A stretch of DNA of 34,552 bases from assembly GCF_019264445.1 (NCBI RefSeq), contig NZ_JAHVAB010000012.1, positions 1-34,552 of the forward strand, in the 5' to 3' direction. The position numbers and the translations under genes were made by a program. The stretch comes from Hydrogenophaga sp. GTDB lineage: Bacteria > Pseudomonadota > Gammaproteobacteria > Burkholderiales > Burkholderiaceae_C. Position 1 is the stretch's first letter, and every line of letters begins with the position of its first letter. Shown in pieces: positions 1 to 9,148 of the stretch. Below the pieces are notes generated by a model. That model ran no database searches. It had not been told where the DNA came from and worked only from the letters and a program-made list of their open reading frames with translations.

Positions 1-399
1 GTGGAAGGTGCGCACCTGCACGACGCGGCCCTGCGCCATCAGGCGCACATGCAGGCTGCGGGCGTCGGGCGCGCGGCGGATGGCGTCGGCCGCGTCCAGC
101 CCGCGCGCGCGCAACTCGCCCGCCAGCGCCTCGTCGGTCAAACCGGCCCAGCGGCGCAGCTCGGTGTTGAGACGGTCGCGCATTTCGCCCGCGGCCTTCT
201 TGGTGAAGGTGATCGCCAGGATGTCTTGCGGCGCGCAGCCGTCCAGCAGCGCGCGCAGGATGCGCGAGACCAGCATCCAGGTCTTGCCAGCGCCGGCGCA
301 GGCTTCCACCGCGATGCTGCGCGACGGGTCGCAAGCCAGCGCATAGAAGGCGTCACGCGCGGCAGGTGTGCCATTGATACGGTAAGCGGGGGCATTCAT
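1..399 (-). CDS. UvrD/AddA-like DNA helicase, N-terminal part (cut by window edge)
   Basis: Only the first 133 codons lie in the window; the gene continues beyond position 1. The protein begins MNAPAYRINGT and carries a Walker A motif, EACAGAGKT, near residues 33-41, followed by ITFTKKAAGEMRDRL (motif Ia region). This is the signature of superfamily 1A UvrD/RecB/AddA helicases, which unwind DNA ends during double-strand break repair using ATP. The start at 399 overlaps the stop of the upstream nuclease gene in an ATGA arrangement, so the two are almost certainly co-translated. Pairing with a PD-(D/E)XK nuclease gene suggests an AddAB-like complex rather than a stand-alone UvrD. The nuclease domain expected at the C-terminus of AddA cannot be checked here. 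Confidence 0.88.
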   Translation of the reverse strand, partial: MNAPAYRINGTPAARDAFYALACDPSRSIAVEACAGAGKTWMLVSRILRALLDGCAPQDILAITFTKKAAGEMRDRLNTELRRWAGLTDEALAGELRARGLDAADAIRRAPDARSLHVRLMAQGRVVQVRTFH

Positions 400-2996
400 T
401 CAACACCCCAGAAGTCTTTGCGGCAGAGCCCGCGGGCGGCACAGAAGTCACACACGCGGCCCTCGCCCAAGGCGGGCATGGGCTGGCCCGCGGCCACCCG
501 CGCCATGTCGTGCGCCAGGCCCTCGCGCAAATGGTCGCGCGCCATCAGCACATCGGTTTGTTCAACCAGCCAGGTGGGCGTGTCCTTGCCGCCTTCGCCG
601 CGCTTGTCGGTGATGCTGAGGTACGCCGCGCGGAGGTTGTCGTCGGGCAAGAGCGCCGCATAAAACGCAAGCTGTGTGTCTTCCAGCGGTTCCTTCACAC
701 GGTCGTTGGTCTTGCTGCGGCTCTCGGTCTTGTAGTCGATCACGAACGGAATGGGGCCTTCAGGGCTCTGCTGAATGTCGATCCGGTCCAGCTTTCCATA
801 CAGCTTCCAATTGCCCGCGTGTGAAGTCAGCGCGGCTTCGGCCTGGACAAACCGGGGCCCCGGCCGGGCGTCGGTCGCCTCGAAGCCGCCCAGCCAGTCC
901 AGATAGCCTTCGCGCAACGCCGGCCACACCGCCTGGTACGGCAGAAAGCCGGCACCGCCCTCGCCAGCATTCAGGCCCATGGCCGCGGCGGCTTCGTCGG
1001 CCAGGCGGTCGAGGTGGGCGCAGTCTGCCTGACGGCCCGGACGTTGGTCCCCGCGCTGTTCGTGAAATGCACGCAGCACCGCATGCAGCCAGTTGCCCAT
1101 GTCGCGCTGGTCGGGCTCAGCCTCCAGCTCAGCCGACTCGACCAGCCTCAACTGCCGCAGTGCGAAGAACCGATACGGACAGTCGCGCAAGTCCTGGTAG
1201 GCGCTCGCCGAGAGCGACTCCGGCAGCACGTCGCAGGCCGACGGACTGGGCCGGGGCAATGTCATGGCCTCCAGCGCGCGCTGCCCGCGCGGGTCGCCGT
1301 TGCGCTGTGCGGCGTTCGGCAGCGCCTGTATCCAGGCGCTGGGTAACACCGCTTCCCCGCGGTCCTGGGTGCGCCAGAGCAGGTCCAGCTCCGGCAACGC
1401 CAGCGTGGCTTGCCAAGCGCCCGCAGCCGCCTGGGCCAGGGCCTCGCGCGAAGGCAATCCCAGCAGCTCGCGCTGGACAGCGGTCCACTCGCCAGACGGC
1501 TCCGGGCTGGGGCTCAGGTGGGCCTCATCGCAACCAGGCACGACCGCCGCAGCAAACGCGCGTCCCAGCAGTTGAGCCATGGGCAACACCACCACCTGCG
1601 GATCGGCAGCACTGCGTGGCATGAAGCTGGCTCCCTCGAGCACGTCCCTCACCCAAGCCGTCAATGCCGAGAGTGAGAGCTTCGAACCAGTCCGCGCAGC
1701 GCCACCCATGGCGTCGGCGACGCCCGCCAGCTCCATGGCAGCGCCCTCACCCAGCCGAAGCGACTGCAGCAACTGCTGTCCCGCCGGGTCGTTCTGCAAG
1801 GCAGGCAGCAGTCCGCACACCTGCAGCGCGCCGCCAAGATCGTGCAGCCACTGGGTGAGCACGCGGGCAGGCTGCAGGCCTTGCAGCAGCGGCTCCAACC
1901 CGGTGGGCAGCACCTGCGCCAGGCGTTCGTGCTGGAGCGCAGACCGCCAGCGCGACACGCCGAGTTCACGCGCCAGCTGTTCGAGATGGAGCACATGCGC
2001 ATCGGGCCAGGCCGGCGCTTGTTTGAGCAAGTCCAGCACATCGTCCATCGACGCTTGCGGCTGCGCTGCGCGAAGCAGGCTCATCAAGCGCGCAGCGGCG
2101 TGCGTGGTGGAGAGCTTCCAGCCCGTTTCATCGCGCACAGAAACCCCGGCGCCGTGCAACATCGCGCTGACACGGCGCGTGAGCAACCGATCATTGGCCA
2201 CCAGCGCCACAGGCGCACGACCTGCGTTCACATGCTCGATCACGCAGGCAGCGGCGCGCTGGGCTTCATCCTCGGCGTCACCACACGCATGCAGACGCGC
2301 ACCGACGTCCCTGGATGTCAGCTCAAAAGGTACCGACAACGCGTTCAAGCCCCAGTGCGAAACCAATGCGGCGGCGAGCGGGTCCGCCTGGAAGCCCTGC
2401 AGCACCACCAGAAAGTCGGCCGCAAAGCCCGGTTGCGCCGAAGAGCTCCACAGCACATCGGTGGCGTATGCAGATGTGCTGGCCCAGGTCAATGCCAGCG
2501 ACGCCAGCAAGCCTTCCCACTGCAGCGCCTGCGGACCAGCGGTCAAGGCGGTGCGCAGCGGTTCTGCCCAGGCAAGACGCTTCGTGGGCGGGCGGGCGGC
2601 AGCCAGCGGCGCAAGCTGGCGCGCCGCCTCGACGAGGCGCGAGACCATCACTGAGCGCAATGCAGCGTCGGCACGCGCGGGCGCCACGCGGTCAATCAGC
2701 GCCGCCGCCATCAAGCTGTCTCGGGCCATGTCCATGCAGATGTCGCCTGGACCCGGCGCAAAGGGCTGCAAGCTGGTCGCCCAGTTTCGGCTGGACTCGA
2801 AGCGCGGTGAAAAGCCAGTGGGATGAACGCGGGCCCAGGCGCGCCGACCCGCATCCATCAGCTGGGCGTACGGCACCAGCACCACCAGCCGATCGGGAGA
2901 CAGCGCGCGCGCGCGCAGCACCTCGTCAATCTCGCCGACAAGTCGCTCCCATGCCAGAGCCACGTCACGGGCGCGGTCCGAGCTTACAGGCGTCAT
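396..2996 (-). CDS. PD-(D/E)XK nuclease family protein, AddB-like
   Basis: The 866-residue protein starts MTPVSSDRARDVALAWERL. Its C-terminal quarter has FVIDYKTESRS, the D-x-K core of a PD-(D/E)XK nuclease, followed by LEDTQLAFYAALL, typical of RecB/AddB nuclease domains. It ends with a Cys cluster (CDFCAARGLC) that in AddB-type proteins helps ligate a 4Fe-4S cluster. The N-terminal part is a degenerate helicase-like region with no intact Walker A that I can see. It most likely partners the downstream helicase in resecting DNA ends for recombination. An in-frame GTG about 21 bases upstream, or more distal starts up to 3098, are possible; ATG 2996 was preferred because the longer versions read Arg-rich sequence in the divergent trxA promoter region. 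No strong Shine-Dalgarno sequence decides the start. Confidence 0.82.
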   Translation of the reverse strand: MTPVSSDRARDVALAWERLVGEIDEVLRARALSPDRLVVLVPYAQLMDAGRRAWARVHPTGFSPRFESSRNWATSLQPFAPGPGDICMDMARDSLMAAALIDRVAPARADAALRSVMVSRLVEAARQLAPLAAARPPTKRLAWAEPLRTALTAGPQALQWEGLLASLALTWASTSAYATDVLWSSSAQPGFAADFLVVLQGFQADPLAAALVSHWGLNALSVPFELTSRDVGARLHACGDAEDEAQRAAACVIEHVNAGRAPVALVANDRLLTRRVSAMLHGAGVSVRDETGWKLSTTHAAARLMSLLRAAQPQASMDDVLDLLKQAPAWPDAHVLHLEQLARELGVSRWRSALQHERLAQVLPTGLEPLLQGLQPARVLTQWLHDLGGALQVCGLLPALQNDPAGQQLLQSLRLGEGAAMELAGVADAMGGAARTGSKLSLSALTAWVRDVLEGASFMPRSAADPQVVVLPMAQLLGRAFAAAVVPGCDEAHLSPSPEPSGEWTAVQRELLGLPSREALAQAAAGAWQATLALPELDLLWRTQDRGEAVLPSAWIQALPNAAQRNGDPRGQRALEAMTLPRPSPSACDVLPESLSASAYQDLRDCPYRFFALRQLRLVESAELEAEPDQRDMGNWLHAVLRAFHEQRGDQRPGRQADCAHLDRLADEAAAAMGLNAGEGGAGFLPYQAVWPALREGYLDWLGGFEATDARPGPRFVQAEAALTSHAGNWKLYGKLDRIDIQQSPEGPIPFVIDYKTESRSKTNDRVKEPLEDTQLAFYAALLPDDNLRAAYLSITDKRGEGGKDTPTWLVEQTDVLMARDHLREGLAHDMARVAAGQPMPALGEGRVCDFCAARGLCRKDFWGVE

Positions 2997-3116
2997 GGAA
3001 ATGGGGGTTTCTGTCACAATGGCGGGCCGGACATGCCAGCGGCGTTGAAACCGCCTTGAACTGCTGGCAAGTGCCCCAAACTGTAACCTCCTGCTCAACG
3101 ACTTTTAGGACGAATC

Positions 3117-3449
3117 ATGGCCAGCGACCTGATCAAACACGTTTCCGATGCCAGCTTCCAGGCTGATGTGCTGGACGCCGGAGCGCCAGTGCTGGTGGAC
3201 TTCTGGGCCGAGTGGTGCGGCCCCTGCAAGATGATCGCCCCGATCCTCGACGAAGTGGCGGGCTCTTACAACGGCAAGCTCAAGATCGCCAAGCTTAATG
3301 TGGACGACAACCGCGACGTGCCTGCCAAGTTCGGTATCCGCGGCATTCCGACGCTGATGCTGTTCAAGGATGGTCAGCTGGCTGCCACCAAGGTGGGTGC
3401 CGTGAGCAAGGCGCAACTCACTGCATTTATCGATCAGCAATTGGCCTGA
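3117..3449 (+). CDS. trxA: thioredoxin 1
   Basis: This is a full-length 110-residue thioredoxin with the active site WCGPCK (Cys34 and Cys37), the preceding FWAEW strand, and the cis-proline segment GIPTLMLF near residue 76. It is a soluble cytoplasmic dithiol reductant that recycles ribonucleotide reductase, methionine sulfoxide reductase and other oxidised proteins, and is itself reduced by TrxB. An AGGA sequence sits about 6 bases before the ATG. It is divergent from the nuclease gene and lies 187 bases upstream of rho in the same orientation, the usual trxA-rho order of proteobacteria. Confidence 0.97.
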   Translation: MASDLIKHVSDASFQADVLDAGAPVLVDFWAEWCGPCKMIAPILDEVAGSYNGKLKIAKLNVDDNRDVPAKFGIRGIPTLMLFKDGQLAATKVGAVSKAQLTAFIDQQLA

Positions 3450-3463
3450 GCGCAATGCTTCAA

Positions 3464-3490
3464 GGTGCCTGGGTGCAACGCCCGGGCACC
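3464..3490 (+). terminator. hairpin after trxA (weak terminator or attenuator)
   Basis: GGTGCCTGGG (3464-3473) can pair with CCCGGGCACC (3481-3490) across a 7-base loop, with one G-T wobble. No run of T follows directly (only TTTT near 3507), so an intrinsic terminator is not certain; it may protect the trxA 3' end or attenuate read-through into rho. Confidence 0.5.
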
Positions 3491-3515
3491 GGTTCCCCGG
3501 CCCCGGTTTTCCTGT

Positions 3516-3636
3516 CATAATTTGACGCGGCGGCCCCGACAGAGACCCGCCCTTCTTTCTGCGCACCGTCCGCCATCCGGACGCAGGCGCACCCCCTCCC
3601 CCGGTTTTGACTCGACTCCCTCTCGGAGTGAATTCC
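3516..3636 (+). promoter_or_regulatory. rho promoter -10 and C-rich leader
   Basis: CATAAT at 3516-3521 resembles a -10 element, although no good -35 is visible. The following leader to the rho ATG, most clearly 3535-3605, is rich in C and poor in G (for example CCCGCCCTTCTTTCTGCGC), the composition of Rho utilisation sites. Autoregulation of rho through its leader is known in Escherichia coli; that the same happens here is inference. GGAG at 3625-3628 is the ribosome binding site. Confidence 0.4.
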
Positions 3637-4899
3637 ATGCACCTTAACGAACTCAAGGCACTGCACGTGTCTGAAGTCCTCAAGCAGGCTGAAGCGCTTG
3701 AGATCGAAAACCCTGGCCGCATGCGTAAGCAGGAATTGATGTTTGCCATCATCAAGAAGCGCGCCAAAGGGGGTGAACTGGTCTACGCCGACGGCGTTCT
3801 GGAGGTCTTGCCCGATGGTTTCGGCTTCCTGCGCGCGCCCGACACGAGCTATACCGCCAGCACCGACGACATCTACATCTCGCCCAGCCAGATCCGGCGT
3901 TTCAACCTCCACACCGGGGACATGATTGAAGGTGAAGTGCGCATCCCCAAGGATGGCGAGCGCTACTTCGCACTGAACAAGCTCGACAAGATCAACAGCC
4001 TGCCGCCTGAGGACAACAAGCACAAGATCATGTTCGAGAACCTGACGCCGCTGTTCCCCAAGGAACAGATGCGCCTGGAACGCGACATCAAGAGCGAAGA
4101 GAACATCACCGGACGGGTGATTGACATCATTGCCCCGATCGGACGCGGCCAGCGCGCCCTGATCGTGGCGCCACCCAAGAGCGGCAAGACGGTGATGATG
4201 CAGCACATCTGCCATGCGATCACTGCCAATCACCCCGAGGTGGTGTTGATGGTGTTGCTGGTCGACGAACGCCCCGAGGAAGTGACGGAAATGCAGCGCA
4301 CCGTGCGCGGAGAAGTCATTGCCTCCACCTTCGACGAGCCCGCAGCGCGGCACGTGCACGTGGCCGAGATGGTGATCGAGCGCGCCAAGCGCCTGGTCGA
4401 ACTCGGCAAGGATGTCGTGATCATGCTCGACTCGATCACCCGCCTCGCCCGCGCCTACAACAACGTGCTGCCTTCCAGCGGCAAGGTGCTCACCGGCGGT
4501 GTGGACGCCAACGCCCTGCAAAGGCCCAAGCGCTTCTTCGGCGCAGCCCGCAAGATCGAAGAAGGCGGCTCGCTCACCATCATCGCCACGGCACTGGTGG
4601 ACACCGGAAGCCGGATGGATGAAGTGATCTTCGAAGAGTTCAAAGGCACAGGCAACTGCGAAATCCACCTGGACCGCCGCCTCTACGAAAAACGCGTGTT
4701 TCCATCCATCCAGCTCAACCGCAGTGGCACGCGCCGCGAAGAGCTGCTGCTGCAGCCCGAGATTCTGCAGAAGACCCGCATCCTCCGACAGTTCATGTAC
4801 AACATGGACGAAATCGAAGCCATGGAGATGGTGCTCAAGAGCATGAAGTCGACGAAGAACAACTCCGAATTCTTCGACATGATGCGTCGAGGCGGTTGA
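3637..4899 (+). CDS. rho: transcription termination factor Rho
   Basis: The 420-residue product matches Rho along its length: an N-terminal [17 protein letters not shown] helical region, the cold-shock-like RNA-binding domain with DGFGFLR (61-66) and [12 protein letters not shown] (80-91), the Walker A PPKSGKT at 179-185, the [14 protein letters not shown] stretch, and the [12 protein letters not shown] and GGVDANAL segments of the secondary RNA site. Rho is a hexameric RNA-dependent ATPase that terminates untranslated transcripts. The ATG at 3637 was chosen because it has a GGAG sequence upstream and gives the canonical length (E. coli 419 residues). Confidence 0.98.
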   Translation: MHLNELKALHVSEVLKQAEALEIENPGRMRKQELMFAIIKKRAKGGELVYADGVLEVLPDGFGFLRAPDTSYTASTDDIYISPSQIRRFNLHTGDMIEGEVRIPKDGERYFALNKLDKINSLPPEDNKHKIMFENLTPLFPKEQMRLERDIKSEENITGRVIDIIAPIGRGQRALIVAPPKSGKTVMMQHICHAITANHPEVVLMVLLVDERPEEVTEMQRTVRGEVIASTFDEPAARHVHVAEMVIERAKRLVELGKDVVIMLDSITRLARAYNNVLPSSGKVLTGGVDANALQRPKRFFGAARKIEEGGSLTIIATALVDTGSRMDEVIFEEFKGTGNCEIHLDRRLYEKRVFPSIQLNRSGTRREELLLQPEILQKTRILRQFMYNMDEIEAMEMVLKSMKSTKNNSEFFDMMRRGG

Positions 4900-4902
4900 C
4901 GC

Positions 4903-4908
4903 TATAAT
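4903..4908 (+). promoter_or_regulatory. -10 element of the rpmE2 promoter
   Basis: A perfect TATAAT lies 4 bases after the rho stop codon. No clear TTGACA-type -35 stands 16-18 bases upstream, where the sequence is rho coding. The predicted transcript would have a leader of about 70 bases before the rpmE2 ATG at 4985. Confidence 0.6.
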
Positions 4909-4984
4909 TCGAGGCTTTGCTGACTGCGGCAAGTACAACGGAACGGTTTCGTTGCGGCTGTTGCACCTGAACTGAAAGATACGC

Positions 4985-5248
4985 ATGAAAGACGGCATTC
5001 ACCCCAACTACCGCGAAGTCTGCTTCCAGGACCTCTCCAATGGCTTCAAGTTCGTGACGCGTTCCTGCGCCAGCACGAAAGAGATGATCAAGATGGAAGA
5101 CGGCCGCGAGCTGCCCCTGTACAAGCTGGACACCTCGAGCGAATCGCACCCTTTCTACACGGGCACGCAGAAAAGCGTGGACAACATGGGTGGTCGTGTG
5201 GAGCGTTTCCGCAACCGCTACGGCAAGGGCACCACGGCAGCCAAGTGA
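4985..5248 (+). CDS. rpmE2: 50S ribosomal protein L31, type B
   Basis: The 87-residue protein starts [20 protein letters not shown] and contains [24 protein letters not shown], the conserved L31 C-terminal block. It has only two isolated Cys residues and lacks the CxxC pairs of zinc-binding type A L31, so it is the zinc-independent C-minus paralogue. L31 bridges the two ribosomal subunits. In other bacteria the type B form can replace type A under zinc limitation. No Zur operator could be recognised here, and in this lineage the type B gene next to rho is commonly the housekeeping copy. Confidence 0.96.
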   Translation: MKDGIHPNYREVCFQDLSNGFKFVTRSCASTKEMIKMEDGRELPLYKLDTSSESHPFYTGTQKSVDNMGGRVERFRNRYGKGTTAAK

Positions 5249-5257
5249 TGCCGCTGA

Positions 5258-5317
5258 CAGAACCCCGAAGGTTCTGGCACCTTGCAAGAAAGCAGCCTGC
5301 CCGGGCTGCTTTTTTTT
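5258..5317 (+). terminator. tandem hairpins with T-run, terminator of rpmE2
   Basis: The first hairpin is CAGAACC (5258-5264) with GGTTCTG (5270-5276). The second is AGCAGCC (5291-5297) with GGCTGCT (5304-5310), immediately followed by a run of eight T. The second is a strong intrinsic terminator closing the trxA-rho-rpmE2 group. Confidence 0.9.
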
Positions 5318-5364
5318 CGCCCATGCGATCAGCGCACGCACCCATCGCGTCGTGTTGACCCCTG

Positions 5365-5370
5365 TATATT
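5365..5370 (+). promoter_or_regulatory. -10-like TATATT seven bases before a GTG start
   Basis: TATATT at 5365-5370 stands exactly 7 bases before the GTG at 5378, so a transcript starting at the usual distance would begin at or within a base of the start codon. No Shine-Dalgarno sequence is visible. A leaderless message is possible; no -35 of quality is seen. Confidence 0.35.
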
Positions 5371-5377
5371 TGCCGCA

Positions 5378-7111
5378 GTGAACCAGCCCACCCCCGCCAT
5401 CGTTACCCAGTCGGCCGTGCGACGCCTGCCCAGGGTCGCCTTGATCCTGTTTTGCGCCGCCTACGTGTTGCCGGGTTTTCTGGGCAGGGAGCCCTGGAAA
5501 AGTGCCGATGTCTCGGCATTTGGCGTCATGCTTGAAATGGCCCTGGGTCGCAGCGAGTGGTGGAATCCGCAGGTGCTCGGCATGGGCGCAGAAGAAGCCG
5601 GCCTGCTCCCCTATTGGCTGGGCGCCTCCTTCATCCGGCTGCTGCCGTTCGTTTCGGCCGAGTTCGCGGTCCGCATTCCGTTCGCGCTGTTGCTCGCACT
5701 CACGCTTGTGTGCACCTGGTATTCCGTTTATCACCTGGCCCGCCAGCCAGCAGCTCAACCGGTTGCGTTTGCCTTTGGGGGTGAAGCACAGCCGACCGAC
5801 TACGCACGTGCGCTGGCCGACGCCGGTTTGCTGGCGTTGATCGCTTGCCTGGGCCTGGCGCAGCTCTCGCACGAAACCACGCCCGACCTGACGCGACTCG
5901 CCTGGGCATCGCTGATGTTGTTTGCCGCAGCGCGCCTGGCGCATCCTGGCAACCGCCGTCCAGGTCGCAGCGTGTTCGCCTGGGGATTTGCCAGCGCCGC
6001 GTTGATTCTGAGCGGAGCGCCGTGGATGGCCGCGTGGCTGGGCGGTGGCCTGCTGCTCGTTCTGTGGTTCTCTCGACGTGGCGGATCTGCCATGCCATCC
6101 GCGACCGATGAGCCACTTGAATCGACCACCGCCTTGCGAGACCCACTGCCTTGGGCCACAGGCTTGTTTGGCGTGGTTTTCGCCGTCTCGATGCTCTTGG
6201 GATGGGTACCAGCACCGGCCATCGAGACGCCGCTGGATCAATTGCAATGGGTCAGCTGGGGCAAGCTGTTGGTGTGGTTCACCTGGCCTGCGTGGCCCTT
6301 GGCGCTGTGGACGCTCTGGCGCTGGCGCCATCAATGGCTTCAGCCCCATGTGGCACTGCCACTGTGGGCCGTTCTGGTGAGCGTGGCCGACAGTGCAATG
6401 TCTGACGGGCGTGATCGCGCGTTGCTGCTCGCGCTGCCGGCCATGGCCGCGCTGGCGGCATTCGCGTTGCCAACGCTGCGCCGAAGCGTGTCGGCGCTGG
6501 TGGACTGGTTCACGCTGGTGTTTTTCTCAGGCTGTGCGCTGGTGATCTGGGTGATCTGGATCGCCATGCAAACAGGTGTGCCCGCGAAGCCGGCGGCCAA
6601 CGTGGCGAGACTCGCGCCGGGATTTGTACCGGAGTTCTCCCTGATCCTGTTTGCACTCGGCGCAGCTGCGACTGCCGCATGGCTGTGGCTGGTGGCGTGG
6701 CGGGTGGGAAAGCATCGGCAGGCACTGTGGAAGAGCCTCGTGCTGCCTGCGGCCGGCAGCACCTTGTGCTGGCTGTTGCTGATGACACTCTGGCTCCCCC
6801 TGCTCGACTTCGGTCGCAGCTACGGCCCGATCTCGCGCGGTATTGCCGGGCTGGTCGGCAAACAGAGTTGTGTGCTGGCTGATGGCCTCAATCAGGCGCA
6901 GATCGCCGCTTTGCAGTACCACGGTGAACTCGAGCTGGTCCGCAGCAGCGACGGCAACGCCGGACGCTGCCGCAGCATGGTGGTGGCGCCCGAGAGTCAA
7001 CCGACATTGAACGAACGTGTCGACCTCACGCAGTGGGCATTCAAGGCCACGGTGCGCCGCCTCACCGACAACAAGGAAAGTCTGCTGGTGTACCAGCGCG
7101 TCAGCCGTTGA
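5378..7111 (+). CDS. polytopic membrane glycosyltransferase, GT-C/ArnT-PMT-like
   Basis: The 577-residue protein is strongly hydrophobic over most of its length, with about ten apparent membrane helices. After the first helix (ALILFCAAYVLPGFL) comes GREPWKSADVSAFGVML and later GLLPYWLGASFIRLLPF, which has the layout of the first periplasmic loop of ArnT/PMT family (GT39/GT83) transferases that use polyprenyl-phosphate sugars. The usual acidic pair of that loop is only partly recognisable (E and D in REPWKSAD), so substrate and activity are unknown. GTG 5378 is chosen over an earlier start that would read through the rpmE2 terminator. Its 3' end overlaps the convergent phoR end by 11 bases. 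Confidence 0.65.
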   Translation: MNQPTPAIVTQSAVRRLPRVALILFCAAYVLPGFLGREPWKSADVSAFGVMLEMALGRSEWWNPQVLGMGAEEAGLLPYWLGASFIRLLPFVSAEFAVRIPFALLLALTLVCTWYSVYHLARQPAAQPVAFAFGGEAQPTDYARALADAGLLALIACLGLAQLSHETTPDLTRLAWASLMLFAAARLAHPGNRRPGRSVFAWGFASAALILSGAPWMAAWLGGGLLLVLWFSRRGGSAMPSATDEPLESTTALRDPLPWATGLFGVVFAVSMLLGWVPAPAIETPLDQLQWVSWGKLLVWFTWPAWPLALWTLWRWRHQWLQPHVALPLWAVLVSVADSAMSDGRDRALLLALPAMAALAAFALPTLRRSVSALVDWFTLVFFSGCALVIWVIWIAMQTGVPAKPAANVARLAPGFVPEFSLILFALGAAATAAWLWLVAWRVGKHRQALWKSLVLPAAGSTLCWLLLMTLWLPLLDFGRSYGPISRGIAGLVGKQSCVLADGLNQAQIAALQYHGELELVRSSDGNAGRCRSMVVAPESQPTLNERVDLTQWAFKATVRRLTDNKESLLVYQRVSR

Positions 7112-8420
7112 CGCGCTCGCGCACCCGTGCGGGAGGCAGGGCAATCGCGAACGTCGACCCTTCCCCCAGCACGCTCTGCACCTCGATGTGACCACCATGG
7201 CGCTGGGCCACGTGTTTCACGATGGCCAAGCCCAGGCCAGTCCCGCCCGTTTCCCGCGAACGGCTGCGGTCCACACGGTAAAAGCGCTCGGTCAGTCTGG
7301 GAATGTGCTCGGCAGCGATGCCAGGCCCCGTGTCGCTGACGAAGAACTCCACCCAGCCATCGGCGCGCAGTCGCCACCCCGAGCGGATGCGCCCACCACC
7401 GGGTGTGTAGCGCACGGCATTGCTCATCAGGTTCGACATGGCACTGAGCAGTTCGGTGCGGGCACCCGACACCCAGAGATCCGGCCCGGTCATCCGCTCA
7501 ATCTCATGTGGCGTGGGAGAAATGGCGTGCGTCAAGCCTTTGGCTTCCTGCACCACATGGCTCAGGAGCTCTTCGGCGTCAATCCACTCGCCGGGCCCGG
7601 GCGCCGGGCTGCCCTCCAGCCGCGACAGCGTGAGCAAGTCGCTCACCAGCGTTTGCATGCGGTGCGCCTGCTGACTCATCAGGTCCAGATAGCGGGTGCG
7701 GTCGGCTTCCTCCAGCGGAATGCTCTGCATCGTTTCCACGAAGCCGCTGAGCACCGTGAGCGGCGTGCGGATCTCGTGTGAAACGTTCGCCACGAAATCG
7801 CGGCGCATTGCCTCTGCCAACAACACGGCGGTCACGTCTCGCGTGATCATCAGCTTGCGCTTCTTGCCGTACGGATGCACCTGCATCGAAATCTTGGTCG
7901 GCTGCGAGGGCCGCGGACCTGGGCCGTCGATCTGGATCTCATGCCCGAAGTCGCCACCGGCCAGGTAGGCCGTAAAGGCCGGGTTGCGCACCAGGTTGCG
8001 CACGTACTGCCCCAGGTCACGCTGCGGATCAAAACCCAGCTGGTTGGCAGCCGTCAGGTTGGACCACTCGATACGCCCGGACGAATCCAGCAGCACCACG
8101 CCGTTGGGAGACGCCTGAATGGCGGCCAGAAAGTCTTCGAGCCGTGCGTCGCTGCTCTGGGCCTTTTTCTCCAGCTTCTTGATGACCTTGCGGCAACGCT
8201 CGACCAACTCGCCCCAGACACCGCCCAGATTCGGCGCACGGGTGGCCTCGCCCTTGTTGAGCCAGCGCAACACACGCCGCGCGCGAACCCCGTCAAGAAA
8301 GGTCCATGCCAGCGCACCGACCAAAGCGCCTGCAAATGTGATGGCTGGCGACTCCTGTGCCCAACCCCAGACCGCCCCCAATGCGACCAGGAGCAGCAGT
8401 TCGATGGCGCGGCGGGTCAT
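7101..8420 (-). CDS. phoR: phosphate regulon sensor histidine kinase PhoR
   Basis: The 439-residue protein has two short N-terminal membrane helices (about residues 5-20 and 27-43), a charged linker, a PAS domain (about 95-200), the H-box FVANVSHEIRTPL with phospho-acceptor His215, the N-box NLMSNAVRYT, and G-boxes DTGPGIA and GGTGLGLAI. It phosphorylates PhoB when phosphate is scarce, and is held off by the Pst transporter through PhoU when phosphate is plentiful. It lacks a periplasmic sensing domain, as is normal for PhoR. The start overlaps the phoB stop as ATGA, indicating translational coupling. Confidence 0.96.
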   Translation of the reverse strand: MTRRAIELLLLVALGAVWGWAQESPAITFAGALVGALAWTFLDGVRARRVLRWLNKGEATRAPNLGGVWGELVERCRKVIKKLEKKAQSSDARLEDFLAAIQASPNGVVLLDSSGRIEWSNLTAANQLGFDPQRDLGQYVRNLVRNPAFTAYLAGGDFGHEIQIDGPGPRPSQPTKISMQVHPYGKKRKLMITRDVTAVLLAEAMRRDFVANVSHEIRTPLTVLSGFVETMQSIPLEEADRTRYLDLMSQQAHRMQTLVSDLLTLSRLEGSPAPGPGEWIDAEELLSHVVQEAKGLTHAISPTPHEIERMTGPDLWVSGARTELLSAMSNLMSNAVRYTPGGGRIRSGWRLRADGWVEFFVSDTGPGIAAEHIPRLTERFYRVDRSRSRETGGTGLGLAIVKHVAQRHGGHIEVQSVLGEGSTFAIALPPARVRERVNG

Positions 8421-9148
8421 GTGGCCGAGATCGGGGTGCCTTGCGCCGGTTTACCGGTGTGATTCATCGACGTCAGGCGGTAACCGGCGCCACGCACCGT
8501 CTCCACCATGCCGGACGCCTCACCGAGTGATTCCCTCAATCGTTTGACATGCACGTCCACAGTACGCTCCTCGATGAACACATGGTCTCCCCAGACCTTG
8601 TCGAGCAGCGTACCACGCGTGTGCACGCGCTCTGCGTGCTTCATGAGGTAGTGAAGCAATTTGAATTCGGTGGGCCCGACCTTGAGCTCGGCGCCACGGA
8701 AAGTGACGCGATAGGTGGCCGCGTCCAGCGCCAGCTCGCCCACCTGCACGGAGTCGTTGACGATCTCGGGCGCCCGGCGACGCAGCACGGCACGGATGCG
8801 CGCCAGCAACTCCTGGGTGGAGAACGGCTTGGTGATGTAGTCGTCCGCGCCTGCATCGAGCCCTTGCACCTTGTCGCTTTCGTCGCTGCGGGCGGTGAGC
8901 ATGAGGATGGGCACGGTCTTTGTGCGCTCGTTCTTGCGCCACTGCCGCGCCAGCACGGCGCCGCTCTCGCCCGGCAACATCCAGTCGAGCAAGATGACGT
9001 CAGGCAACACGGCGTCGACCTCGCGCTGGGCTGCCGCTCCGTCAAATACCACGGTGGGCGCGAAGCCGTTGTGCCGCAGGTTGACAGCAATCAGTTCGGC
9101 AATGGACGGCTCGTCCTCGACAACGAGCACGCGTGGGAGTTTTCTCAT
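8417..9148 (-). CDS. phoB: phosphate regulon response regulator PhoB
   Basis: The 243-residue protein has an OmpR-class receiver domain with acidic pocket Glu11/Asp12, phosphorylated Asp55 (LLDWMLPG) and Lys107 (TKPF), followed by a winged-helix domain whose ending (ERTVDVHVKRLRESL...VRGAGYRL) is typical of PhoB. Phosphorylated PhoB binds Pho boxes made of 7-bp repeats every 11 bp; such boxes are visible at 13770-13787, 15431-15459 and 18669-18686. The gene overlaps both neighbours (phoU and phoR) by 4 bases. Confidence 0.97.
   Translation of the reverse strand: MRKLPRVLVVEDEPSIAELIAVNLRHNGFAPTVVFDGAAAQREVDAVLPDVILLDWMLPGESGAVLARQWRKNERTKTVPILMLTARSDESDKVQGLDAGADDYITKPFSTQELLARIRAVLRRRAPEIVNDSVQVGELALDAATYRVTFRGAELKVGPTEFKLLHYLMKHAERVHTRGTLLDKVWGDHVFIEERTVDVHVKRLRESLGEASGMVETVRGAGYRLTSMNHTGKPAQGTPISAT

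Noticed and set aside
3460..4998. 512-codon minus-strand open frame opposite rho
   Set aside because: Shadow of rho with no recognisable domain and no ribosome binding site.
5355..5370. TTGACC plus TATATT as a normal sigma-70 promoter before the 5378 gene
   Set aside because: The two hexamers are only 4 bases apart, so they cannot serve as -35 and -10 together.
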